A DNA stretch of 64,000 nucleotides. It comes from Corynebacterium sp. HMSC05H05 (lineage in GTDB: Bacteria; Actinomycetota; Actinomycetes; Mycobacteriales; Mycobacteriaceae). Positions within the stretch are counted from its first letter, which is position 1. Every line of letters starts with the position of its first letter. The translations under genes were made by a program, and so were the position numbers. Below the pieces are notes generated by a model. The model was not told the origin of the DNA. It saw only the letters and a program-made list of their open reading frames with translations, and made no database searches. Location: the NCBI RefSeq assembly GCF_001807265.1, contig NZ_KV788396.1, forward strand, positions 1-64,000, in the 5' to 3' direction. Below, in pieces: positions 44,990 to 55,246 of this stretch.

Positions 44990-45823
44990 ATGACCAACCC
45001 GCAGTTCACCGGCGGCGCGATCGATCTGGGCGCGCTCGCGGACCGCAAGGAAGCGGCGCAGTCCGGCTTCGAGCCGTTCATCACGGTCACCGAGGCCAAC
45101 GTTGAAAAGGACATCTTCGAGCGCTCCATGCAGATCCCCGTGGTGGTGCTCATCGGCACGCCGCGCAGCCCGGATTCGGAGAGCCTGAAGGCGCAGTTTG
45201 CAAAGCTTTCGGCGGGCCAGCGGGCCTTCATGGTCGGCTACGTCGACGCGGATTCCACCCCGCAGGTCGCCCAGGCGATGGGCGTGCGTGTGCTGCCCAC
45301 GGTGGTCGCGCTCGCGGGCGGGCGTCCGGTGGCCAACTTCGAGGGCAACCAACCGGCTGACGAGCTCAAGCAATGGGTGGGTGCCCTGGTGAGCCAGGTG
45401 GGCCCGCAGCTGCAGGGGCTTGCCGACGACACCACGCCGGCCGAAAAGGCCGAGGACCCCCGCCTGGACCGCGCGACGGAGGCGCTCAACGCGGGCGACT
45501 TCGACGCCGCCACGGCGGTCTACGACGAGATCCTCGCGGACGATCCGAACAACGCCGACATCACACAGGCGAAGGCGACCGTGGCTGTGCTCAAGAGGGT
45601 GCAGGGACAGGGCGAACCGGAGGGTGACGTCGAGAAGCTGCTGTGGCTCGCGGACAAGGAGTTTGTGGCGGGCGACCCGGAGGCGGCCTTCGACCGTCTG
45701 TTGGAGCACGTCAAGGCCGAGCCGCGCGCGAAGGAGCGGCTGCTGGAGCTGCTGACGCTTTTGGAGCCGGGTGATCCGCGCGTGATCGCGGCGCGCACCC
45801 GGCTTGCCAGCGCGCTGTTCTAG
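44990..45823 (+). CDS. Thioredoxin-fold/TPR co-chaperone-like protein (YbbN type) without cysteines
   Basis: A 277-aa protein. Residues about 30-140 are a thioredoxin fold (ITVTEANVEKDIFERS, VGYVDADSTPQVAQAMGVRVLPTVVALAGG, including the cis-Pro). The active-site WCxxC is replaced by GTPRSPDS (56-63) and the whole protein has no cysteine. Residues 155-277 are TPR-like helices. CnoX/YbbN proteins have this layout and act as holdases or co-chaperones rather than disulfide reductases. Its stop overlaps the stop of the convergent glgB. Confidence 0.88.
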   Translation: MTNPQFTGGAIDLGALADRKEAAQSGFEPFITVTEANVEKDIFERSMQIPVVVLIGTPRSPDSESLKAQFAKLSAGQRAFMVGYVDADSTPQVAQAMGVRVLPTVVALAGGRPVANFEGNQPADELKQWVGALVSQVGPQLQGLADDTTPAEKAEDPRLDRATEALNAGDFDAATAVYDEILADDPNNADITQAKATVAVLKRVQGQGEPEGDVEKLLWLADKEFVAGDPEAAFDRLLEHVKAEPRAKERLLELLTLLEPGDPRVIAARTRLASALF

Positions 45824-48009
45824 CGGCGCAGGATGTAGTACTGCGCGCTCATCGCTGGCACGTGCAGTTCGGCGGACTGCTCGAAGCGGTCCCACTCGGT
45901 CGGCTCGGTGGAAAGCACCTGCGGCAGGTCGTTGCCGGCGCCGCCGTAGACAGCGTCGTCGGTGTTGACCAAAAGCTCCCATTCGCCAGCCTCGGGAAGT
46001 CCCAGGCGGTAGTTGGGCTGGGAGGCGCCGGAGAGGTTCACCACGGCGAGGACCGGTGTAGCGTCCACGCCCCAGCGGATGTAGGCGAGGATGTTGTTCG
46101 AGGCGTCGTCGCCCTTGACCCACTGGAAGCCCATCGGAGTGTTGTCCTGCGAGTACAGCGAGGGGGTGTCGCGGTAGACGCGGTTTAAATCGCGCACGAG
46201 GCGCTGAATGCCGCGGTGATAGCCGTGGCCCCAATCGTCGGCAATGTTGTCCCAGTTCACGGAGTGCGCCTCGTCCCACTCGGTGGTCTGGCCCCACTCG
46301 CAGCCCATGAACAACAGCTGCTTGCCGGGGTGCGAGAACATGTAGCCGTAGAGGGCGCGAAGGCCGGCGGCCTTGTTCCAGTCGTCGCCGGGCATGCGAG
46401 TCCACAGCGAGCCCTTCCCGTGGACCACTTCGTCGTGGCTAAAGGGCAGCACGTAGCGCTCGGAGAACGCGTAGACCAGCGAGAACGTGATCTCGTTGTG
46501 GTGGTAGGAGCGGTGGATGGGATCCAGGGAGAAGTACTCCAAGGTGTCGTTCATCCAGCCCATGTTCCACTTCAGCGAAAAGCCGAGTCCGTCGGCGTCG
46601 GTCTGCGCGGTCACGCCCGGCCAGGCGGTGGATTCCTCGGCGATGGTGAGCACGCCGGGGTGCTCGCGGTGCACGGTGGCGTTCATTTCCTGGAGGAACT
46701 GCACCGCCTCCCAGTGCTCGCGGCCGCCGTACTGGTTGGGCAGCCACTCGCCGGGTTCGCGGGAGTAGTCCAGGTAGAGCATGGAGGCCACGGCGTCCAC
46801 GCGCAGGCCGTCCAAGTGGAACTCCTCGCACCAGTACAGGGCGTTGGCCACCAGGAAGTTGCGCACCTCGCGGCGGCCGAAGTCGAAGACGTAGGTGCCC
46901 CAGTCCTTCTGCTCGCCGCGGCGCCAGTCGGGGTGCTCGTAGAGCGCGGAGCCGTCGAAACGCGCGAGCGCGAAGTCGTCTTTGGGGAAGTGGGCGGGCA
47001 CCCAGTCCACCAGCACGCCGATGCCGTTGGCGTGCAGGGTGTCCACGAGTTTGCGGAACTCGTCCGGGCTGCCCCAGCGCGCGGTCGGGGCGTAGTAGCC
47101 GGTGACTTGGTAGCCCCAGGAGCCGCCGAAGGGGTGCTCCGCCACGGGCAGAAACTCCACGTGGGTGAAGCCGTTTTCCACCAGGTAGGGCACGAGCTCC
47201 TCGGTCAGCTGGGCGTAGTTGGAGCCCTGCTTCCAGGACCCGATGTGGCACTCGTAGACGCTCATAGCGGAGTTGGTGGCGTCGATGCCGGCGCGCGCGG
47301 TCATCCACTCTTCGTCGGTCCACTCGAACTCGCTCGGCGCGGCCACCACGGAGACGGTCTCCGGCGGGGTGAGCGTGCGTTTGGCCAGGGGGTCGGCCTT
47401 GTCCACGCGGGTGCCGTCGGCGGTCTGGATGGCGTATTTGTAGGTCGCGCCGTCGCCGATGCCGGGGATGAAAACCTCCCACACACCGGAGGAGCCGAGG
47501 GAACGCATGGGGTACTGGTTCGGGTTCCACTCGCAGAAGTCGCCGATGACGGCCACGCCCTGGGCGTTCGGCGCCCACACGGCAAACGAGGTGCCGCGGA
47601 CCTCGCCGAGCGAGGTCTCGTAGGAGCGCACGTTCGCGCCGAGGACCTCCCAGAGGCGCTCGTGGCGGCCCTCGTTGATCAAGTGCAGGTCCAGCGAGCC
47701 CAGGGTGGGCAGGAAGTGGTACGCGTCCGCCACAATGCGCGGTTCGGCACCCGGGTAGGTGACGCGGAAGCGGTAGTCGGGCGCGTGCTCGTCGTCAAGC
47801 GAGATTGCCCAGATGTCGTCGCCGATGAGCTCCATGGCGCGGGCGCCGTTGTGGATGAGCAGCTCCACGCGCTCGGCGCCGAGGAAGCGGGTGCGCACGA
47901 CGGATCCTGCGCCCACGCGGTGCCAGCCGTAGAAATCGTGGGGCGCGTGGTGCTTGCACTCGATGAGGCGCTGGCGGTCGCCTTCGGGGATGAGCAGGTC
48001 GGTGTTCAT
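45820..48009 (-). CDS. glgB: 1,4-alpha-glucan branching enzyme GlgB
   Basis: A 729-aa GH13_9 enzyme, full length. It has two N-terminal carbohydrate/CBM48-like regions (about 1-110 and 110-210), then the TIM barrel with DWVPAHFPKDDFAL, the nucleophile in LDGLRVDAVASMLY, the acid in LTIAEESTAWPGV and the transition-state Asp in LPFSHDEVVHG, and a C-terminal beta domain. It adds alpha-1,6 branches to the glucan that GlgE elongates. AAGGAAG lies before the ATG at 48009, 8 nt after the glgE stop, so glgE-glgB is one operon. Confidence 0.96.
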   Translation of the reverse strand: MNTDLLIPEGDRQRLIECKHHAPHDFYGWHRVGAGSVVRTRFLGAERVELLIHNGARAMELIGDDIWAISLDDEHAPDYRFRVTYPGAEPRIVADAYHFLPTLGSLDLHLINEGRHERLWEVLGANVRSYETSLGEVRGTSFAVWAPNAQGVAVIGDFCEWNPNQYPMRSLGSSGVWEVFIPGIGDGATYKYAIQTADGTRVDKADPLAKRTLTPPETVSVVAAPSEFEWTDEEWMTARAGIDATNSAMSVYECHIGSWKQGSNYAQLTEELVPYLVENGFTHVEFLPVAEHPFGGSWGYQVTGYYAPTARWGSPDEFRKLVDTLHANGIGVLVDWVPAHFPKDDFALARFDGSALYEHPDWRRGEQKDWGTYVFDFGRREVRNFLVANALYWCEEFHLDGLRVDAVASMLYLDYSREPGEWLPNQYGGREHWEAVQFLQEMNATVHREHPGVLTIAEESTAWPGVTAQTDADGLGFSLKWNMGWMNDTLEYFSLDPIHRSYHHNEITFSLVYAFSERYVLPFSHDEVVHGKGSLWTRMPGDDWNKAAGLRALYGYMFSHPGKQLLFMGCEWGQTTEWDEAHSVNWDNIADDWGHGYHRGIQRLVRDLNRVYRDTPSLYSQDNTPMGFQWVKGDDASNNILAYIRWGVDATPVLAVVNLSGASQPNYRLGLPEAGEWELLVNTDDAVYGGAGNDLPQVLSTEPTEWDRFEQSAELHVPAMSAQYYILRR

Positions 48010-48017
48010 GAGCTTCC

Positions 48018-50045
48018 TTAGGGACGGTAGTCGTGGTCTGAGATCTGACGGTACGCAAGTGCTTCTCGACGAACCGAAGGCACCTCCGGCAACCGGAAAA
48101 TATGCGCGACGTTCTTCTCGGGTGCGAGGCGGATGAAGTTGCCGGTCTCGGCGGTGGTCCAGGTGTAGCGTTCGCCGGTGATCTGGTCGTGGACTTCGAA
48201 GGTTTCGCCGTCGTTGAGGCCGACCGCGGAGGCGTCGACACGCAGCATGCCCTCCTGGGTGGACGAAGGATCCAGGTTGACCACCACAAGCACCGCGTTG
48301 CCGGTCTCCGCATCGACCTTGGAGTAGGCGATGATCTGCTCGTTGGCGATGTCGTGGAAGCGGATCTGGCGCAGCTGCTGCAGCGCCGGGTTGTCGCGGC
48401 GGATGGTGTTGAGCAGCGTCAGGTACGGCTCGAGCGATTTACCCTGTTCCAGCGCGGCGGCGAAGTCGCGGTGGCGCAGCTGGTACTTCTCGCTGTCGTG
48501 GTACTCCTCGCTGCCTGCGGCGACGGGGCGGTCTTCGTAGAGCTCGTAGCCGGAGTAGACGCCCCACAGCGGGCTCATGGTTGCGGCCAGGGTGGCGCGC
48601 AGCGCAAACGCCGCCGGGCCGCCCTGCTGCAGCGAGGCGTGCAGGATGTCGGGGGTGTTGACGAAGAGGTTGGGGCGGGAGACGTCGGCGACGTCCACGA
48701 GCAGCTGGGCGAAATCGGTCAGCTCCGCCTTCGTGGTCTTCCAGGTGAAGTGGGTGTAGGACTGCGAGAACCCGGCCTTGGACAGCCCGTACATGCGCGG
48801 CGGGCGGGTGAACGCCTCCGCCAGGAAGATCACGTCCGGGTCCGTCTCGTGCACCTTCGAAATCAGCCAGTGCCAGAAATCCACCGGCTTGGTGTGGGGG
48901 TTGTCCACACGGAAGGTGGTGACACCCAGATCCACCCAGTACATGAGCACCCGGTAGATCTCGGCGTAGAGCTTCTCCGGGGCGTTGTCGAAGTTCAGCG
49001 GGTAGATGTCCTGGTACTTCTTGGGCGGGTTCTCGGCATAAGCAATGGTGCCGTCGGCGAGCACGGTGAAGAACTCCGGGTACTCTGTCGCCCACGGGTG
49101 GTCGGGGGCGGCCTGCAGGGCGAAGTCGAGGGCGATTTCCAGGCCCAGCTCGTTGGCGTGGTCCATCATGTCCAGGAACTCGTCCTCGCCGCCTAAGTTC
49201 GGGTCGAAGGCGTCGTGGCCGCCGTGCTTGGAGCCGATCGCCCACGGCGAGCCCACGTCGCCGTCCTCCGGGGTCAGCGTGTTGTTGCGGCCCTTGCGGT
49301 TGACCTCGCCGATGGGGTGGATCGGCGGGAAGTACACGGTGTCGAAGCCCATGTCGGCCACGCGCTGCAGCTGGTCCGCGGTGGTGGCCCAGGTGCCGTG
49401 GACGGGGTTGCCCATCGCGTCCACGCCGCCGGTGGAGCGGGGGAACAGCTCGTACCAGGAGTTCACCAGCGCCTCGCGGCGCTCCACCAGGATGTCGGCC
49501 ACGGGACCGCGGGTGACCAGCTCGCGCAGCGGGTACTCGGCCAGCACGTCGCGCACCTCACTTGAGACGCAGGGGGCGATGCGGTCGGCGAGCGGCAGCG
49601 TGTCGTCGAGAAGCAATGTGCGAGCGTTTTCCAACACCTGTGGCGAGGGGGTCTGGGCGATGGCCGCAGCGAACAGGTCCGCGCCATGGGCGATGTCGTT
49701 GGCTAGTTCCCTCTCCGTCTGTCCCGCGGCGAGCTTCTTCTCCACCGCGTTGCGCCACGTGGCCATCACGTCGCTCCACGCGTCCACCCGGTAGCGCCAC
49801 AGCCCCTTTTCGCGGGGGATGAAGATGCCGTGGACGTAATCCGGGCGGTAGACCTCCTGGTGCATCGGCACCGAGAACTGCTCGCCGGAAGGCGACACCA
49901 GCACCAGCGTCGCCGCGATGGCGTCGTGGCCCTCGCGCCACACCAGCGCCGAAACAGGCACCACCTCGCCGACCACCGCCTTCGCGGGCAACGTGCGACC
50001 GGAAACCTGGGGGCGCATATCGTCGATGCCAAAGCGAGCAACCAT
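48018..50045 (-). CDS. glgE: Alpha-1,4-glucan:maltose-1-phosphate maltosyltransferase GlgE
   Basis: A 675-aa GH13_3 enzyme. The N-terminal beta domain (VGEVVPVSALVWREGHDAIAATLVL) and helical insert precede the barrel with TVYFPPIHPIGEVNRKGRNN, the nucleophile in GVTTFRVDNPHTKPVDFW and the acid in DVIFLAEAFTRPPRMY. It extends alpha-glucan from maltose-1-phosphate. The maltose-1-phosphate source (TreS/Pep2 or GlgM) is not in this window. It is divergent from the ABC ATPase gene. Confidence 0.96.
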   Translation of the reverse strand: MVARFGIDDMRPQVSGRTLPAKAVVGEVVPVSALVWREGHDAIAATLVLVSPSGEQFSVPMHQEVYRPDYVHGIFIPREKGLWRYRVDAWSDVMATWRNAVEKKLAAGQTERELANDIAHGADLFAAAIAQTPSPQVLENARTLLLDDTLPLADRIAPCVSSEVRDVLAEYPLRELVTRGPVADILVERREALVNSWYELFPRSTGGVDAMGNPVHGTWATTADQLQRVADMGFDTVYFPPIHPIGEVNRKGRNNTLTPEDGDVGSPWAIGSKHGGHDAFDPNLGGEDEFLDMMDHANELGLEIALDFALQAAPDHPWATEYPEFFTVLADGTIAYAENPPKKYQDIYPLNFDNAPEKLYAEIYRVLMYWVDLGVTTFRVDNPHTKPVDFWHWLISKVHETDPDVIFLAEAFTRPPRMYGLSKAGFSQSYTHFTWKTTKAELTDFAQLLVDVADVSRPNLFVNTPDILHASLQQGGPAAFALRATLAATMSPLWGVYSGYELYEDRPVAAGSEEYHDSEKYQLRHRDFAAALEQGKSLEPYLTLLNTIRRDNPALQQLRQIRFHDIANEQIIAYSKVDAETGNAVLVVVNLDPSSTQEGMLRVDASAVGLNDGETFEVHDQITGERYTWTTAETGNFIRLAPEKNVAHIFRLPEVPSVRREALAYRQISDHDYRP

Positions 50046-50136
50046 TTTTCAGACCCTCTCAACCTGCCTGCATTCCATCAGCCAGGGTAGCGCGGGCCTC
50101 CCACACACGCGGGCCGAAATAGGTAAAGATGGATGC

Positions 50137-50979
<843 letters not shown>

Positions 50980-50997
50980 GCCTGGGGGGTTTCGGCC

Positions 50998-51873
50998 ATG
51001 CCCACGCAAAGGAATCGCACCCAGGGCGTGCTGACGCACGACGTCGGCGACACCATCGACGTCCACGAGCGCAGCGGGTTTCAAGGTGCCCGCCTGTCCG
51101 CGACGGTGATGCTGCTTCGCGACGGTGCGGACGGGCTCGAAGTGTGGATGCAGGAGCGCGTGTTATCCATGCCGAATTACCCCGGCATCACCGTCTTTCC
51201 CGGCGGCGGGGTGGATTCGCGCGATTTCCCGCCGCGCGCGTGGGACGACGGCGAGCTGTGGCTCGGCCGCTCCGCCATTTCCTTGGCCCGCCAGCTGGGC
51301 GTGACCAAGTACAAGGCGCACGCGCTGCTGTTCGCGGCGGTGCGCGAGCTGTTTGAAGAGACCGGCACGCTGCTCGCGGTGGACGACGACGGCGTGCTGC
51401 TGGGCGACGCACGCCCCTTCCACGAGCAACGCCTGAAGTTGGAATCACATGAGCTTTCGCTTACCGACGTGCTCCGCGAGTCCAACCTCAACGTCTGCGC
51501 CGACCTGCTGAAACCGCTCGCACGCTGGGTGGGGAAGTCTGAAAGCGGCAACTGGTTCGACACCTTCACCTTCGTCGCCGCCAACCCGGAGGGCCAGGAG
51601 CCGGACGCAAACACTGACGAGGCGGACGACGCCAACTGGTTTCCGCCGCAACTGATCTTGGAGGGGTGGCGCCACGGGCTGGTGCGGCTGGCCCCGTCGA
51701 CGTGGGCGCAGCTGACCGAAGTGGCGCGGTTCAACGACGCGGAGGAAGCGCTGGCCGCCGCGTGGCGCGCGGACTTGTCGCCGGTGGTGGGCGACCCGGT
51801 GGACGACCTGCGCTACCACGACTTCTTCTCGTTCACGCCCATAGACAGGATTGGACGCCGCGGTGGGATTTAG
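50998..51873 (+). CDS. Nudix hydrolase
   Basis: A 291-aa Nudix protein. The segment MPNYPGITVFPGGGVDSRDF is the usual entry to the fold; the core is AAVRELFEETGTLLAVDDDG with the REx2EETG residues. About 50 residues are inserted between them, as in NUDT8/19-like acyl-CoA or ADP-ribose hydrolases. The substrate cannot be told. The gene overlaps the following methyltransferase gene by 23 nt and follows the ABC ATPase by 18 nt. Confidence 0.88.
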   Translation: MPTQRNRTQGVLTHDVGDTIDVHERSGFQGARLSATVMLLRDGADGLEVWMQERVLSMPNYPGITVFPGGGVDSRDFPPRAWDDGELWLGRSAISLARQLGVTKYKAHALLFAAVRELFEETGTLLAVDDDGVLLGDARPFHEQRLKLESHELSLTDVLRESNLNVCADLLKPLARWVGKSESGNWFDTFTFVAANPEGQEPDANTDEADDANWFPPQLILEGWRHGLVRLAPSTWAQLTEVARFNDAEEALAAAWRADLSPVVGDPVDDLRYHDFFSFTPIDRIGRRGGI

Positions 51874-53002
51874 CGTTGCAGAAGCCCGCTTTCTGGCGGC
51901 GCACGCTGGGGAGATCGCGGACGTTGCGCCGGAGGTGGCGCTGACTAAGCAGTCGGTGTTCGCGGACCGTGCGGTACTCGATGCCCGCTTCGGCGAGTAC
52001 GCCCGCGCTGTCAGCGTGCTCATCTCCTCCCAGCGCGCCGCAGCGGGGAAGTTCCCGGAGGATTGGCTCACCGATGCCGACGCTGTGCAGCAGGCCACCC
52101 CGGCGCGCGTGGCGCGCGTGCGGTCGCAGCGGATCGCGGCGGCAGGGGTGGAGTTTGTCCACGACGTGACCTGCTCGGTGGGCTCGGAGGCGCCGGCCTT
52201 TTGTGATGCTGGCGTAACGTGGCTCGGCTCCGACCTGGACGCCGCTCGCCTGGTCATGGCCCGCCACAACCTTGGGCCGGACGCTTGGCTGGCCCGCGCC
52301 GACGCGCTTACGCCGGTGAGCAAGGGCGGGGCAGTGGTGGCCGACCCGGCGCGCCGCGCCGGCGGCAAGCGCATCACCGACCCGGCGAAGCTGTTGCCGC
52401 CGCTGCCGGATCTGCTGGCCGCGCACGCGGGCCGTGAGATGGCGGTCAAGTGCGCGCCGGGCATCGACTACTCCGGGTGGGACGGGCTGGTTAGTGTCGT
52501 GTCCGTGGATGGGGGAGTCAAGGAGGCGTGCCTGTATACGCCGGGGTTGGCGGGCGGAGCACGTCGAGAGGCAGTTGTGCTGCGGGACTTCGAGGAGCGC
52601 GTCACCGACGCCGAGCCGGACGAGGTGGAGGTCACCGCGCCTCGCAGGTGGATCATCGAGCCGGACGGGGCGGTGGTGCGCGCCGGGCTGGTGCGGCAGT
52701 GGGCGGCGCGCCACGGCCTGAGCATGCTGGACGAACACATCGCCTACACCACGGGCGACGCGATCCCGGCGGGCTACAGCGGCTTCGAGTTCATCGAGGC
52801 GGTGCCGCTGCGCGCGCTGAAGAAGACGCTCGCCGGCCACGGCGCGGGCAGCGCGGAGATCCTCGTGCGCGGCGTGGACGTGGACCCGGACCAGCTGCGC
52901 AAGAAGCTCAAACTGCGCGGGGACAGGCAGATGGGTGTGGTGATCGCGCGCGTGGGCAACGACGCGGTGGCGCATGTGTGCGGCGCGCGCGTGCACGCCT
53001 AA
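51851..53002 (+). CDS. Class I SAM-dependent methyltransferase with THUMP-like domain
   Basis: A 383-aa protein. A Rossmann-type core lies at about 90-200 (GVEFVHDVTCSVGSEAPAF, TWLGSDLDAARLVMARHNLG, GGAVVADPARRAGGKRI). The C-terminal 90 residues (SGFEFIEAVPLRALKKTLAGHGAG...LRKKLKLRG) look like the THUMP-like domain, which suggests an RNA substrate. TTG 51851 is the likely start (GACAGGA upstream); GTG 51863 is an alternative. Its stop TAA forms the first bases of the next gene's -10. Confidence 0.87.
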   Translation: MDAAVGFSVAEARFLAAHAGEIADVAPEVALTKQSVFADRAVLDARFGEYARAVSVLISSQRAAAGKFPEDWLTDADAVQQATPARVARVRSQRIAAAGVEFVHDVTCSVGSEAPAFCDAGVTWLGSDLDAARLVMARHNLGPDAWLARADALTPVSKGGAVVADPARRAGGKRITDPAKLLPPLPDLLAAHAGREMAVKCAPGIDYSGWDGLVSVVSVDGGVKEACLYTPGLAGGARREAVVLRDFEERVTDAEPDEVEVTAPRRWIIEPDGAVVRAGLVRQWAARHGLSMLDEHIAYTTGDAIPAGYSGFEFIEAVPLRALKKTLAGHGAGSAEILVRGVDVDPDQLRKKLKLRGDRQMGVVIARVGNDAVAHVCGARVHA

Positions 53003-53005
53003 CCT
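53000..53005 (+). promoter_or_regulatory. -10 hexamer TAACCT overlapping a stop codon
   Basis: TAACCT begins with the stop codon TAA of the THUMP-like gene and ends 7 nt before the ATG of the cysteine desulfurase gene. A leaderless start is likely. Confidence 0.5.
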
Positions 53006-53012
53006 GTGGGGC

Positions 53013-54122
53013 ATGGTCTACCTCGATCACGCAGCCACCACGCCCATGCGCCAAAGCGCCATCGACGCGTGGGTGGAGCACGCCGGCGCCCTCAACGCCG
53101 GCAGCCAGCACGCCGCCGGGCGCAAGGCGAACGCGGTGCTCGCCGACGCCCGCGAGCGCATCGCCGCCGCCCTTGGCGCGGACCCGGTGGAGGTGGTGTT
53201 CACCGGCTCCGGCACCGAGGCGAACAACATCGGGGTGCGCGGGCTTTACGACGCCTCCGGCGGCGGCCGCGTCGTGTCCACCCCGATCGAGCACCCGGCC
53301 GTGCTCGAGGTAGTCAAGTCTCTGGGCCAGACTGAATGGCTCCGGGTGGGGCGAGACGGCGTGGTTTCGGACCTTTCCGCGTTGGATACCCCAGCCGCGG
53401 TGGCGGCGGTGATGTGGGCGAACAACGAGACCGGCGCGATCCAGCCGGTGCACGAGGTTGTTGCTCGAGCCGAGGCCGCGGGCACCCCGGTGCACGTGGA
53501 CGCGGTGCAGGCGGTCGGGCACATCCCGGTGGACTTCCACGAGCTCGGCGCGGCCACGCTTGCGTCTAGCGCGCACAAGTTCGGCGGCCCGCGCGGTATG
53601 GGCCTGCTTCTGGCGCGTCGTTCGCCGGCGCCGAAGCCGGTGATTCTGGGCGGCGGGCAGGAGCGCGGCATCCGCTCCGGCACGGTGGACGTGGCCTCGG
53701 CCGCGGCCACGGCGGCGGCGCTGGAGGAGGCTGTCGCCGAGATGGGGCAGGAGCAACAGCGGATCGCGGGCCTGCGCGATGCGGTGATTGCGGGGGTGAA
53801 AGAGGCGGTGCCGGAGGTGATCGTCGCAAAGCATGAGCCCTGCCTGCCGGGGCACGCGCACTTCATGTTCCCCGGGGCGAACGCGGACGCGCTGATCATG
53901 CTGCTGGATGCGCAGGGCATTCAGGTGTCGGCCGGCTCGGCGTGCGCCAGCGGTGTGCTGCGCATGAGCCACGTGTTGGAGGCGATGGGGTTTTCCGAGC
54001 GCGAAGCGATGGGCGCGCTGCGCGTAACGGTGGGGCGGACGAACACGCGCGAGGACGTGGAGAAGTTCCTCGCCGCGATCCCGGAGGTGGTGGAGCGGGC
54101 GAGAGCCGCCGGCGCGCTGTAA
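53013..54122 (+). CDS. Cysteine desulfurase (NifS/IscS type)
   Basis: A 369-aa PLP enzyme. It starts MVYLDHAATTPM, with TGSGTEANN and IEHPAV. The PLP lysine is Lys189 in SSAHKFGGPRG; the persulfide cysteine is Cys311 in SAGSACASGVL. It removes sulfur from cysteine. In mycobacteria and corynebacteria this gene precedes mnmA, whose 2-thiouridine synthesis needs the persulfide. Here nine genes (about 9 kb) separate them, so the link is looser than usual. Confidence 0.93.
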   Translation: MVYLDHAATTPMRQSAIDAWVEHAGALNAGSQHAAGRKANAVLADARERIAAALGADPVEVVFTGSGTEANNIGVRGLYDASGGGRVVSTPIEHPAVLEVVKSLGQTEWLRVGRDGVVSDLSALDTPAAVAAVMWANNETGAIQPVHEVVARAEAAGTPVHVDAVQAVGHIPVDFHELGAATLASSAHKFGGPRGMGLLLARRSPAPKPVILGGGQERGIRSGTVDVASAAATAAALEEAVAEMGQEQQRIAGLRDAVIAGVKEAVPEVIVAKHEPCLPGHAHFMFPGANADALIMLLDAQGIQVSAGSACASGVLRMSHVLEAMGFSEREAMGALRVTVGRTNTREDVEKFLAAIPEVVERARAAGAL

Positions 54123-54160
54123 CTTGCGTGTCGCGTGTGGTGCGTGTGACTTGAGTGGTT

Positions 54161-54166
54161 TAGTGT
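54161..54166 (+). promoter_or_regulatory. -10 hexamer TAGTGT of the lysozyme gene
   Basis: TAGTGT ends 7 nt before the ATG at 54174, which favours that start over the GTG at 54165. Confidence 0.45.
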
Positions 54167-54173
54167 GTCGGTC

Positions 54174-55238
54174 ATGCAGATTTCTCGCCGCATCCGTACC
54201 GCAGCCGCCGCCGTGACCGCGCTCGCCGTGGGCTTAAGCGTGGTCAACCCGGTGACCGGGCCCGCAGACGCCCAGTCCATCCCGGGTGTTGTCTCCGGCG
54301 TGGACGTGGCGGGCCACCAGCGCCCGGGCGGCGCAGCCATCGACTGGGGCTCCGTCCGCACCGCCGGCGGCCAGGACTTCGCCTACGTGAAGGCCTCCGA
54401 GGGCGACGGCTGGAAGAACGACTTCTACGACGAGGACGCCAAGGCCGCGGCCGATGCCGGGCTGAAGGTGGGCGCCTACCACTACGCGCGCCCGGCGGAG
54501 GACCCGGTGGCGCAGGCGCGCTACTTCGCCTCCGTGGTCAACGACGGCCCGGCCACCCAGCTGCCGCCCGTGCTGGATCTCGAGGTCGATGAAGGCCTGG
54601 GCCCGGTGCAGCTCGCCGGCTGGACGCAGGCGTTCCTTTCCGAGCTGGAGGCGCGCACCGGCAAGCGTCCGATGATCTACACGTACCGCTACTTCTGGTA
54701 CGAGCGCATGAACGACACCCGCGCGTTCACCTCCTACCCGCTGTGGCTGGCGGCCTACCAGAACCGCCCGCCGGCCCCAGTCGGCGGCTGGGACAAGCTG
54801 ACGTTCTGGCAGCGCAGCGAATCCGGCCGCGTGGTGGGCATCAACACGCCGGTGGACATGAACATCTTCAACGGCAACGGCGCGCAGCTGGACCAGTTCG
54901 CCGCAGGCGATCTGCGTGCAGGCGGCGGCGTGCTCGAGCAGTTCCAGGTGCAGGACTCCGGCGAGCTGAAGGTGCTCGAGCAGGACAGCACCAAGCTCGT
55001 GGTGGCCATTCTCGCGCTCGCCGCGGGCGGTCTGGGTGCGCAGCAGCTTATCGACGCCGCCCGCCTCGCCGGCTTCGACCCGACCGACGCGGACAACATC
55101 GCCAACCTCGTCCGCGCGTTGGCGGGCCAGGGCGAGCTGCCGATCGAGGACCTGCAGAAGATGATGGTCGGCGACTACCAGATCGGCGACCTGCTCATCC
55201 TGCTGGACAACGCCGCGAAGGAAGCGAACAAGGGCTAG
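54174..55238 (+). CDS. Secreted GH25 lysozyme (muramidase)
   Basis: A 354-aa protein with a signal peptide (about 1-34, cleavage near ADAQ). The GH25 domain (about 40-245) shows SGVDVAGHQ (Asp44), GQDFAYVKASEG, GAYHYARP and the catalytic VLDLEVDE (Asp135, Glu137), so both acids are present. It should cut the peptidoglycan glycan chain. The last 110 residues form an extra helical tail with an Ala/Leu-rich stretch (LVVAILALAAGGLGAQQLI) that may hold it to the envelope. It is convergent with the spermidine-synthase-like gene. Confidence 0.92.
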   Translation: MQISRRIRTAAAAVTALAVGLSVVNPVTGPADAQSIPGVVSGVDVAGHQRPGGAAIDWGSVRTAGGQDFAYVKASEGDGWKNDFYDEDAKAAADAGLKVGAYHYARPAEDPVAQARYFASVVNDGPATQLPPVLDLEVDEGLGPVQLAGWTQAFLSELEARTGKRPMIYTYRYFWYERMNDTRAFTSYPLWLAAYQNRPPAPVGGWDKLTFWQRSESGRVVGINTPVDMNIFNGNGAQLDQFAAGDLRAGGGVLEQFQVQDSGELKVLEQDSTKLVVAILALAAGGLGAQQLIDAARLAGFDPTDADNIANLVRALAGQGELPIEDLQKMMVGDYQIGDLLILLDNAAKEANKG

Positions 55239-55246
55239 ATCGAGCG

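Noticed and set aside
46216-48021. 601-codon open frame on the plus strand
   Set aside because: Shadow of glgB, which shows all GH13 catalytic residues on the other strand.
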